Shown: one piece after another, positions 1 through 5,154 of the stretch | How positions within the stretch are numbered: position 1 is the stretch's first letter | How the letters are laid out: every line of letters begins with the position of its first letter | Assembly (NCBI GenBank): GCA_934162325.1 | Contig: CAKPIH010000033.1 | Coordinates: 1-13,908, forward strand | Length of the DNA: 13,908 nt | Direction: 5' to 3' | From: an uncultured Bacilli bacterium | GTDB lineage: Bacteria > Bacillota_I > Bacilli_A > RF39 > UBA660 | Made by a program: the position numbers and the translations under genes | Notes under the pieces: generated by a model | Database searches by the model: none | Told to the model about the DNA's origin: nothing | Seen by the model: only the letters and a program-made list of their open reading frames with translations

Positions 1-405
1 GCAAAAAACAGAAATCATAGTTTATATAATTATTGCATAGAAAATGATATTTCATTTGATTTATTAATAAGTATTGAAGGGGGATATGAACAGATAGACG
101 ATACATACTTTATTGTTACTTATGCCTCAATACTTGATTCAAATGGTAATGAATTTATAGGAAAATCAAGCGGTCTTCAAATTACTGAAAATATGTTTAA
201 TTATGTTAAAGAGGGAAAATCTTTAAATAAAGTTATTGAAAATATTCTTGGTAATAGTAGTAATAAAAAAGATAATGGAATAACAGGATACCTAACAAAT
301 GGGTATTATAGAAGAGATATATTTGAATCTTCAGCAGTTATAAGTGCTATGCAAACTTTACTAAACTTTAAGTCAAATTATAAAAAGTTAGAGAAAAAAA
401 TATAA
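1..405 (+). CDS. DUF84/YjjX-family inosine/xanthosine triphosphatase, 3' part (partial)
   Basis: The reading frame is open from the first base (codon GCA) to TAA at 403-405, giving 134 residues of a protein whose start lies before the window; Met 193 is internal. The fragment begins with AKNRN, matching the (G)A-x-NR motif of the DUF84 family (E. coli YjjX), and continues with SIEGGYEQ, a hydrophobic strand, KSSGLQI, NYVKEGKSL and a late NGITGYLTNGYYRRD segment followed by an AVISAM helix, in the same order as YjjX. About 40 N-terminal residues appear to be missing, judged from the usual length near 170. Family members hydrolyse non-canonical purine nucleoside triphosphates such as ITP and XTP, cleaning the nucleotide pool in the cytoplasm. 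The family call rests on remembered motif order, and substrate use here is inferred. A GC-rich hairpin follows the stop. Confidence 0.8.
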   Translation, partial: AKNRNHSLYNYCIENDISFDLLISIEGGYEQIDDTYFIVTYASILDSNGNEFIGKSSGLQITENMFNYVKEGKSLNKVIENILGNSSNKKDNGITGYLTNGYYRRDIFESSAVISAMQTLLNFKSNYKKLEKKI

Positions 406-422
406 TGTTAGAATAATAGAAT

Positions 423-458
423 AGAGGTGTCGCCAAAAACTATGTGCTGGCGCCTTTT
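423..458 (+). terminator. GC-rich hairpin with short T run after the DUF84 gene
   Basis: AGG (425-427) pairs with CCT (453-455) and CGCCA (431-435) with TGGCG (448-452); TGT (428-430) bulges out and the loop is 12 nt. TTTT follows. It is the most GC-rich spot in this AT-rich region. It fits a rho-independent terminator, though the T run is short. A TATAAT at 401-406 overlapping the upstream stop could instead place the hairpin in the leader of the next gene, as an attenuator. Confidence 0.55.
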
Positions 459-485
459 AAAATAATAATGGAGGGGGAAAGAAAA

Positions 486-1505
486 ATGAATAATAAAGTA
501 ATTGGAAATGAAAAAGATATAATATTTTATAATGATGAAGAAGGAAATACAAAGATTGAAGTTCTTCTTCAAGATGAAGATGTTTGGTTAAATACAGAGG
601 CATTAGCAGGACTCTTTAACATTGATAGAAGTGGTATTGTTAGGCATATTAATAATATCTATAGAGATAATGAATTAAATGAAAATAGCACATGTGCAAA
701 AATTACACATATGGGTAATGATGGTAAACAAAGTTATAATACAAAGTACTATAATTTAGATATGATTATTTCTATAGGATTTAGAGTTAACTCTAAAAAG
801 GCCATTGAGTTTAGAACTTGGGCTAATAAAATAATTAAAGATTATATGATTCAAGGTTTTGCTTTAAATGATGATAGATTTATGAAAGCAAGAAAATCTG
901 ATCAAGAATACTTTAATAGATTACTAGAGAGAATTAAATTAATTAGAACAAGTGAAAGAATGTTTTATCAGAAAATCACTGATATATTTTCAGAATGTTC
1001 TATTGATTATGATAGGAATAGTGAGACTGCTTCTACATTTTATAAAACTATTCAAAATAAATTTCACTATGCTATAACTGGAAAAACAGCAGCGGAAATT
1101 GTATATGATAGAGCAGATGCTAGAAAAAACAATATGGGACTTACTACTTGGGAAAAATCTCCTGATGGTAAGATACTTAAATCAGATGTTATTATTGCTA
1201 AAAACTATTTAGATGAAAAAGAAATTAAAGGATTAAATAACTTAGTAAACTTATTTCTAGATATTGCAGAAAATAATGCAGAAAGAAATATTCCAATGTA
1301 TATGAATGATTGGAAGAATGAAGTAGAAAATGCTTTAAAAGTATTTCACTATGATATATTAGAGGGTAATGGTAAAATATCACATAAACAAGCAATCCAA
1401 AAAGCCACAAATGAATATGAAAAATATAAAGTTATTCAAGATAAAAATTATATCTCTGACTTTGACAAGTTAGTTAAAGAGACTGAACAATTAGAAAACA
1501 AATAA
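486..1505 (+). CDS. RhuM family protein
   Basis: A 339-residue protein of the RhuM ('virulence RhuM') family. The N-terminus carries VWLNTEALAGLFNIDRSG (33-50), a helix-turn-helix-like segment, then HINNIYRDNELNENST and the family hallmark TKYYNLDMIISIGFRVNSKKAIEFRTWA (86-112), typical of phage-type KilA-N/antirepressor-like DNA-binding proteins. The C-terminal half contains FHYAITGKTAAEIVYDRADA (193-212), the second conserved RhuM block. The ATG at 486 is chosen because GGAGGGGG (470-477) sits 8 nt upstream; a GTG at 444 would extend the frame by 14 residues but lies inside the upstream hairpin and lacks a ribosome binding site. Homologues often sit in restriction-modification islands or near mobile elements, but none is visible here. 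More frequent ACA and GCA codons than in the flanking housekeeping genes suggest acquisition. The molecular function of RhuM is not established. Confidence 0.88.
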   Translation: MNNKVIGNEKDIIFYNDEEGNTKIEVLLQDEDVWLNTEALAGLFNIDRSGIVRHINNIYRDNELNENSTCAKITHMGNDGKQSYNTKYYNLDMIISIGFRVNSKKAIEFRTWANKIIKDYMIQGFALNDDRFMKARKSDQEYFNRLLERIKLIRTSERMFYQKITDIFSECSIDYDRNSETASTFYKTIQNKFHYAITGKTAAEIVYDRADARKNNMGLTTWEKSPDGKILKSDVIIAKNYLDEKEIKGLNNLVNLFLDIAENNAERNIPMYMNDWKNEVENALKVFHYDILEGNGKISHKQAIQKATNEYEKYKVIQDKNYISDFDKLVKETEQLENK

Positions 1506-1510
1506 AAGTT

Positions 1511-1541
1511 GATACATTTTACATTAAAGTGTATCTTTTTT
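1511..1541 (+). terminator. Rho-independent terminator of the RhuM gene
   Basis: GATACA (1511-1516) pairs with TGTATC (1530-1535), extended by TTT/AAA across one bulged G, with TTTTTT directly after. It begins six bases past the RhuM stop codon and separates this gene from the sigma factor cluster. Confidence 0.75.
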
Positions 1542-1570
1542 GAAACTTTTTTATTTATATATGGGATAAT
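1540..1570 (+). promoter_or_regulatory. Candidate promoter of the ECF sigma/anti-sigma pair
   Basis: TTGAAAC (1540-1546) lies 19 nt upstream of an extended -10-like TGGGATAAT (1562-1570). The spacing is long for a housekeeping promoter. TGAAAC also resembles the -35 element used by many ECF sigma factors, so an autoregulated promoter is possible, but no familiar ECF -10 (CGTA/CGTC) follows at 16-17 nt. Low certainty in such AT-rich DNA. Confidence 0.35.
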
Positions 1571-1588
1571 TATAGTGTAGGTGATAAT

Positions 1589-2128
1589 ATGACTGGTCAA
1601 ACAAGCCTAGATAAGTTTAATGAATTTTATAAAAAAACTTATTCTAATACTCTTAGATATATTATTATTAAATGTCATAATATTAATGATGTAAATGATA
1701 TTATTCAAGATGTTTATTTAGAATTATGGAAAATTATGAATAAGAAAAATATTGATGATACTAATATTAATAGTTATTTAATTGGAATTGCTATTAATAA
1801 AATTAAGAAGTATTATTCTTTAGTTATGAGAATAAGATATATTTCTTTATTTGATAAAGGTAATAATGACTTAGAAATTATAGATAAAATAGATTCTTCA
1901 TTTGATATTGAAAGTTCACTTATTAAAGATGAAGAGTGGAAATCAATATGGAATTTTATTAAAAAGAAAAAGAATCAAGATATTCCAAAAGTATTTTATT
2001 TATATTATAAAGAAGAATTAACTATTAAAGAAATTAGCAAATTACTTAATACTAAAGAATCTTATATTAAAAATCTTATTTATAGAACATTAAATGAATT
2101 ATGCTTATATTTTAAGGAGTGTGATTAA
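1589..2128 (+). CDS. ECF-type RNA polymerase sigma factor (sigma-70 family)
   Basis: 179 residues, the usual size for an ECF sigma factor. The sigma-2 domain spans about 7-75: FNEFYKKTYSNTLRYI, then DIIQDVYLELWKIM (37-50), the core-binding helix equivalent to the D-x-x-Q-(D/E)-x-(F/Y) motif, then YLIGIAINKIKKYY for the -10-recognising helix. A variable linker (80-120) leads to sigma-4 (about 125-175), with IPKVFYLYYKEELTIKEISKLLNTKESYIKNLIYR forming the helix-turn-helix that reads the -35. The start ATG has AGGTGA (1579-1584) just upstream. It is followed after one base by a single-span membrane protein, the classic arrangement of a sigma factor with a membrane-bound anti-sigma factor, so it probably answers a cell-envelope or external signal. 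The signal and regulon cannot be read from the sequence. Confidence 0.85.
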   Translation: MTGQTSLDKFNEFYKKTYSNTLRYIIIKCHNINDVNDIIQDVYLELWKIMNKKNIDDTNINSYLIGIAINKIKKYYSLVMRIRYISLFDKGNNDLEIIDKIDSSFDIESSLIKDEEWKSIWNFIKKKKNQDIPKVFYLYYKEELTIKEISKLLNTKESYIKNLIYRTLNELCLYFKECD

Positions 2129-2129
2129 A

Positions 2130-2822
2130 ATGAATAATGAAGATAAATTAAATAAAGTTATAACAAATGATTTTGATATAACTAATAATTATACTTCTAT
2201 TAGAAAGAAAATGGAAAGAGGTAATAAAATGAATAAAATATTTAAATATAGTCTAATACCTATGGCTATAGTTATAACTATGACTGGTGTATTTCTTTTA
2301 AATAGAAAGAATAGTACAAATAATGTATTAGATAGTAATGTTAAAAATAATGATGTTATTATTGTTAATAATGTTGACAACAACTCTGATAATGCTAAGT
2401 TAGATATTGATGGTAGAAGTGAGGAGATAACTACTGATGATTTATATAAAATATATCCTTTACTTAAAGATATTGTAGTACCAAATGACTATAATATAAA
2501 TGGAATAATTAAATGCTATTTGTTCAATGAGGATACTAGTAAATATGATAAATTATATGGATATAATATTATTTATAGTGGTGGTAATAATAAATATATA
2601 GATATATTTATTTTAATAGATACTACTAAGAGACTTAGATGCTTTAGTATTGATACTGATGAAATGAAAAATTCTATAATTAATGGTAACGGTATTAAGA
2701 TTATGGGTGAAGATAAATATTATTATGCTATATTTAGTTATAATAATATTAACTTTGATATTGAAACTGCTGGAATAGCGGGAGAAGATTTTATACAGTT
2801 ATTAAAATCTATTATTAAATAA
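2130..2822 (+). CDS. Putative membrane anti-sigma factor / sensor partner of the ECF sigma factor
   Basis: A 230-residue single-span membrane protein. The cytoplasmic N-terminus (1-37, with FDITNNYTSIRKKMERGNK) resembles the short sigma-binding region of Firmicute anti-sigma factors, followed by a membrane helix at about 39-57 (YSLIPMAIVITMTGVFLL) with Arg/Lys on both flanks. An Asn-rich linker (61-90) and an extracytoplasmic domain ending in YYYAIFSYNNINFDIE...EDFIQLLKSIIK follow; this ending resembles DUF4367-like sensor domains, a weak comparison from memory. ATG 2130 is preferred because AAGGAG (2114-2119) precedes it; an in-frame ATG at 2094 lies inside the sigma gene. An internal ATG at 2229 (Met 34) also has AGAGG in front and could give a form lacking the sigma-binding part. 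It is co-transcribed with the sigma factor (1-nt gap) and closed by a strong terminator. Function is inferred from position and topology. Confidence 0.6.
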   Translation: MNNEDKLNKVITNDFDITNNYTSIRKKMERGNKMNKIFKYSLIPMAIVITMTGVFLLNRKNSTNNVLDSNVKNNDVIIVNNVDNNSDNAKLDIDGRSEEITTDDLYKIYPLLKDIVVPNDYNINGIIKCYLFNEDTSKYDKLYGYNIIYSGGNNKYIDIFILIDTTKRLRCFSIDTDEMKNSIINGNGIKIMGEDKYYYAIFSYNNINFDIETAGIAGEDFIQLLKSIIK

Positions 2823-2825
2823 GTT

Positions 2826-2857
2826 ATCTATCAACAGATATTGTTGATAGATTTTTT
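2826..2857 (+). terminator. Terminator A after the anti-sigma-like gene (copy 1 of a repeated hairpin)
   Basis: CTATCAACA (2828-2836) pairs perfectly with TGTTGATAG (2842-2850) around a GATAT loop, extended two pairs at the base to 2826/2852, with a run of six T (2852-2857). A near-identical hairpin occurs at 3178-3208. Confidence 0.9.
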
Positions 2858-2858
2858 A

Positions 2859-2887
2859 TTGAATATTTATATTTTATATGTTATTAT
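2859..2887 (+). promoter_or_regulatory. Promoter of the small membrane protein gene
   Basis: TTGAAT (2859-2864) and TATTAT (2882-2887) are separated by exactly 17 nt, with TG at 2879-2880 giving an extended -10 (TGtTATTAT). Transcription would start near 2894, just before the AGGAGG ribosome binding site, leaving a very short leader. Confidence 0.6.
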
Positions 2888-2909
2888 TTTGTTATAGGAG
2901 GAAATGTAT

Positions 2910-3170
2910 ATGAACGATAAGAATTTACCTTATGAATATAAACCTATATCTATGTGGGGATATTTTGGATATGAAATTTTGTTTTCTATTCCTTTTATAG
3001 GTTTTATTCTACTACTAGTATTTTCGTTTGGTGGTACTAAGAATATTAACCTTAGAAATTTTGCTAGATCATATTTTTGCTTTTCAATTATTGTCATTAT
3101 CTTTATTGCTATTATATTTTTATTATATGGTAGTAGTTATGTTAATAGCGACTTTGGAACTACTATCTAG
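2910..3170 (+). CDS. Small two-span membrane protein of unknown function
   Basis: 86 residues if started at ATG 2910, which is 8 nt from AGGAGG (2896-2901); the ATG at 2904 is only 2 nt from it and is less likely. The protein has a short polar N-terminus (MNDKNLPYEYKPISMWG), a first membrane helix at about 19-40, a conserved-looking loop GGTKNINLRNFARSYFC (41-57) and a second helix at about 55-73. Similar WGYFGYEILFSIPFIGF...NLRNFARSY proteins are, to my recollection, widespread as hypotheticals in Clostridia and relatives; no function is known to me. The gene stops at TAG (3168-3170). It has its own promoter and is bracketed by two copies of the same terminator, so it is an independent unit despite lying beside the sigma/anti-sigma pair, of which it might be a target or accessory. 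Confidence 0.75.
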   Translation: MNDKNLPYEYKPISMWGYFGYEILFSIPFIGFILLLVFSFGGTKNINLRNFARSYFCFSIIVIIFIAIIFLLYGSSYVNSDFGTTI

Positions 3171-3177
3171 AATTTAG

Positions 3178-3208
3178 TCTATCAACAGGTATTGTTGATA
3201 GATTTTTT
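3178..3208 (+). terminator. Terminator B after the small membrane protein gene (copy 2 of a repeated hairpin)
   Basis: CTATCAACA (3179-3187) pairs with TGTTGATAG (3193-3201), loop GGTAT, T3178-A3202 extending the stem, then six T (3203-3208). Over 32 aligned bases it differs from the hairpin at 2828 onward by one loop base (G for A). Confidence 0.9.
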
Positions 3209-3237
3209 ATATATAGTTATAGCTTATATAAATTAGG

Positions 3238-3312
3238 TATGGATGATACAGTATAAGAAGACTTTGGCTTCTTATACCACTAGTAAGACATTTATGGCTT
3301 ACAGTGTCCATA
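3238..3312 (+). ncRNA. Candidate structured RNA: three-way junction with two hairpins and a competing fold
   Basis: P1 is TATGGA (3238-3243) with TCCATA (3307-3312). A 7-nt joining strand TGATACA (3244-3250) leads to P2, a perfect 10-bp stem GTATAAGAAG (3251-3260) with CTTCTTATAC (3268-3277), loop ACTTTGG. P3 follows with no gap: CACT (3278-3281), one bulged A, GTAAG (3283-3287) with CTTACAGTG (3298-3306), loop ACATTTATGG. Both loops sit in the frame AAGAC...GGCTT. TTTATGG in the P3 loop (3291-3297) is also complementary to CCATAAA (3308-3314), giving a hairpin that excludes P1 and P3. It does not match the core of any riboswitch class I know. A strong extended -10 lies downstream of it, so it may be a separate small RNA or the 3' tail of upstream transcription rather than the hydrogenase leader. 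The fold was found by eye. Confidence 0.5.
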
Positions 3313-3350
3313 AAAAGATAATAATTTTTGTTTTAAAAATACTATTTTAA

Positions 3351-3359
3351 TGATATAAT
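3351..3359 (+). promoter_or_regulatory. Extended -10 promoter of the hydrogenase operon
   Basis: TGATATAAT is a perfect TGnTATAAT extended -10. No good -35 is seen at 17 nt. Start of transcription is expected near 3366, leaving a leader of about 26 nt that contains AAGGA (3377-3381), the hydrogenase ribosome binding site. The same nine bases occur before ackA and sufC. Confidence 0.65.
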
Positions 3360-3391
3360 GGTTTATATAAGATTATAAGGATGTTGGTAGT

Positions 3392-4678
3392 ATGAAAGAT
3401 ATTAGTGATAAGAGAGTTAATATTTCTTTAGATAATCCTTCAATTACATTTGATAAAAATAAGTGTGATGAATGTGGATTATGTAAAAATATTTGCAAGT
3501 TTAATGTTGGTGTATATGGGTATAATAATGATACTTATCCTTGTATTTATTGTGGTAGTTGTACTTTAGCTTGTCCAAATAAATGTTTGTCAGAAAAAGA
3601 TGAAACAAATAAATTAGATGAATATTTACATAGTAATAAAGTTATTGTAATGCAAACTGCTCCTGCTGTTAGAGTAAGTTTAGGAGAAGAGTTTGGTATG
3701 AAATTAGGTACTAATGTAGAAGGTAAAATGATTACTGCTCTTAGAACTATTGGTGCTGATTATGTTTTTGATACTACTTTTGGAGCAGACCTTACTGTTA
3801 TGGAAGAAGCAAGTGAACTAGTTAATAGAATTAAAACAAGTAAAAATTTACCAATGTTTACTAGTTGCTGTCCATCATGGGTTAAATTTTGTGAAATGTT
3901 TTATCCTGAATATTTAGATAACTTATCTACTTGCAAAAGTCCTATATCAATGATGGGTTCTGTTATTAATAATTATTTTTGTAAAATTAATAATCTTAAG
4001 AGAGAAGATATTATTAGTATTGTAATAGTTCCTTGTACTAGTAAAAAGATGGAAATACTTAAATATAACGATATTGATCTTGCTATTACTACTAGAGAAC
4101 TAGCTAAATATTTAAAAAAAGAAAAAATAAACCTTGCAAAATTAAAAAATAGTAGTTATAATAGTTTACTCGGTAAAGGAAGTAGTGGGGGCATTATCTT
4201 TGGTACTTCTGGAGGAGTTATGGAAGCTACTTTAAGAGAGGTATATCACATTCTTTATAAAAGATATCCTAAAGGTAGACTTCTTAATTTTAAGTCTATT
4301 AGAGGAACTTCAAATGTTAAAGAAGCAGTAGTTAAAATTAATGGTACTCCTATTAAGGTAGCTATAATTAATGGTACTGGAGATGCTAGAAAAGTAATTG
4401 AAAAAATTAAAAATAAAGAAGTGTATTATGACTTTATTGAAGTTATGACCTGTGAAGGTGGTTGCATCTCTGGTGGAGGTCAACCTAGAGTGTTTCCTTT
4501 AAATAAAAACTTAAAAAATAAAAGAATGAATGCTTTATATAAAAGTGATAAAAGAATGAAAATTAGATGTGCTTCAATGAATCCAGATATAAAAGATATA
4601 TATGATAATTTTTTTGGAGAAGTTGGTAGTGATATTTCTTTAAAATACTTACATACTAAACATAGAAATGAGGAATAA
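3392..4678 (+). CDS. hydA: [FeFe] hydrogenase with two N-terminal [4Fe-4S] ferredoxin clusters
   Basis: 428 residues, a compact monomeric [FeFe] hydrogenase that reduces protons with electrons from ferredoxin in the cytoplasm. Two ferredoxin motifs come first: C25-x2-C28-x2-C31-x3-C35 and C51-x2-C54-x2-C57-x3-C61-P. The H-domain (about 83-425) has all three H-cluster signatures: L1 TSCCPSW (158-163; C159 the proton-relay cysteine, C160 a ligand), L2 PCTSKK (214-219, C215) and L3 TCEGGCISGGGQP (353-365, C354 and C358). DTTFGADLTVMEEASEL (127-143) keeps the acidic residues of the proton path. The usual Gly after TSCCP is Ser, a small departure from group A enzymes. No [2Fe-2S] or extra Fe-S domains are present. 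It heads a tight operon with a deaminase and a pyrophosphatase. The maturases HydE, HydF and HydG are not in the window. A ferredoxin-linked sensory hydrogenase is less likely because no PAS or regulatory domain is present. Confidence 0.92.
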   Translation: MKDISDKRVNISLDNPSITFDKNKCDECGLCKNICKFNVGVYGYNNDTYPCIYCGSCTLACPNKCLSEKDETNKLDEYLHSNKVIVMQTAPAVRVSLGEEFGMKLGTNVEGKMITALRTIGADYVFDTTFGADLTVMEEASELVNRIKTSKNLPMFTSCCPSWVKFCEMFYPEYLDNLSTCKSPISMMGSVINNYFCKINNLKREDIISIVIVPCTSKKMEILKYNDIDLAITTRELAKYLKKEKINLAKLKNSSYNSLLGKGSSGGIIFGTSGGVMEATLREVYHILYKRYPKGRLLNFKSIRGTSNVKEAVVKINGTPIKVAIINGTGDARKVIEKIKNKEVYYDFIEVMTCEGGCISGGGQPRVFPLNKNLKNKRMNALYKSDKRMKIRCASMNPDIKDIYDNFFGEVGSDISLKYLHTKHRNEE

Positions 4679-4680
4679 TA

Positions 4681-5142
4681 ATGAAAGATGTTATGAAATT
4701 TGGTATTGAAGAAGCAAGAAGAACGATGAATGAGAATAAAGGTGGTCCTTTTGGAGCTGTTATTACTGATAGTGAAGGTAATATTATTAGTGTGGCTTCA
4801 AATAGGGTATTAGAATTACATGATGCAACTGCTCATGCAGAAGTTATGGCTATTAGAGAGGCAGGAAAAATACTTGGTACACATGATTTATCTAATTGTA
4901 TATTATATGCTACTGGTTATCCTTGTCCTATGTGCTTATCCGCTATTATATGGGCAAATATTAAGAAAGTTTATTATGGTACTAATTTAAAAGATGCTGA
5001 AGATATTGGCTTTAGAGATGACTTTATTTATCGGTATTTAGAAAATAAAGACGCAAATACTTTGGAATTTTTAGAACTTGATCATGATGGATGTTTAGAG
5101 TTATTTAATGAATATAAAACAAAAAATAAGGAAATTTATTAG
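4681..5142 (+). CDS. guaD: Nucleoside/guanine deaminase-like zinc enzyme (cytidine deaminase superfamily)
   Basis: 153 residues, full length for the family. The zinc site is complete: H52-A-E54 (in TAHAEVMAIRE) with catalytic Glu54, and P81-C82-P-M-C85. GGPFGAVI (21-28), CILYATGYPCPMC, the Trp in AIIWAN (W91) and the segment IGFRDDFIYRY (109-119) match Bacillus subtilis guanine deaminase GuaD in order and spacing, as does the C-terminal ...KNKEIY ending in Tyr, where GuaD ends NKKEY. Guanine deaminase converts guanine to xanthine and ammonia. The tRNA adenosine deaminase TadA has the same zinc motifs but lacks this C-terminal part, so guanine deaminase is favoured. It starts two bases after the hydrogenase stop, with GAGGAA (4670-4675) as ribosome binding site, so it is translated from the hydrogenase transcript. 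Confidence 0.8.
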   Translation: MKDVMKFGIEEARRTMNENKGGPFGAVITDSEGNIISVASNRVLELHDATAHAEVMAIREAGKILGTHDLSNCILYATGYPCPMCLSAIIWANIKKVYYGTNLKDAEDIGFRDDFIYRYLENKDANTLEFLELDHDGCLELFNEYKTKNKEIY

Positions 5143-5154
5143 AGGTGATTAATA

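Noticed and set aside
193..405. A separate 70-residue gene starting at Met 193
   Set aside because: The same frame is open back to base 1 and its translation continues the DUF84 family pattern, so this Met is internal.
444..485. GTG start extending the RhuM protein by 14 residues
   Set aside because: It lies within a GC-rich hairpin, lacks a ribosome binding site, and ATG 486 has GGAGGGGG at ideal spacing.
2094..2129. Earlier start for the anti-sigma-like gene inside the sigma factor gene
   Set aside because: No ribosome binding site precedes ATG 2094, while AAGGAG stands 10 nt before ATG 2130.
2826..3208. The two matching hairpins as inverted or direct ends of a small mobile element
   Set aside because: Each is a complete terminator with a T run in the same direction, there is no transposase or target duplication, and the gene between has its own promoter. 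Kept only as a repeat observation.
3238..3312. Purine (or 2'-deoxyguanosine) riboswitch for the three-way junction
   Set aside because: The overall shape is similar, but the conserved joining strands (UAUAAUC-like J1/2 and UnUCUACC J2/3) are absent; here P2 and P3 abut with no J2/3.
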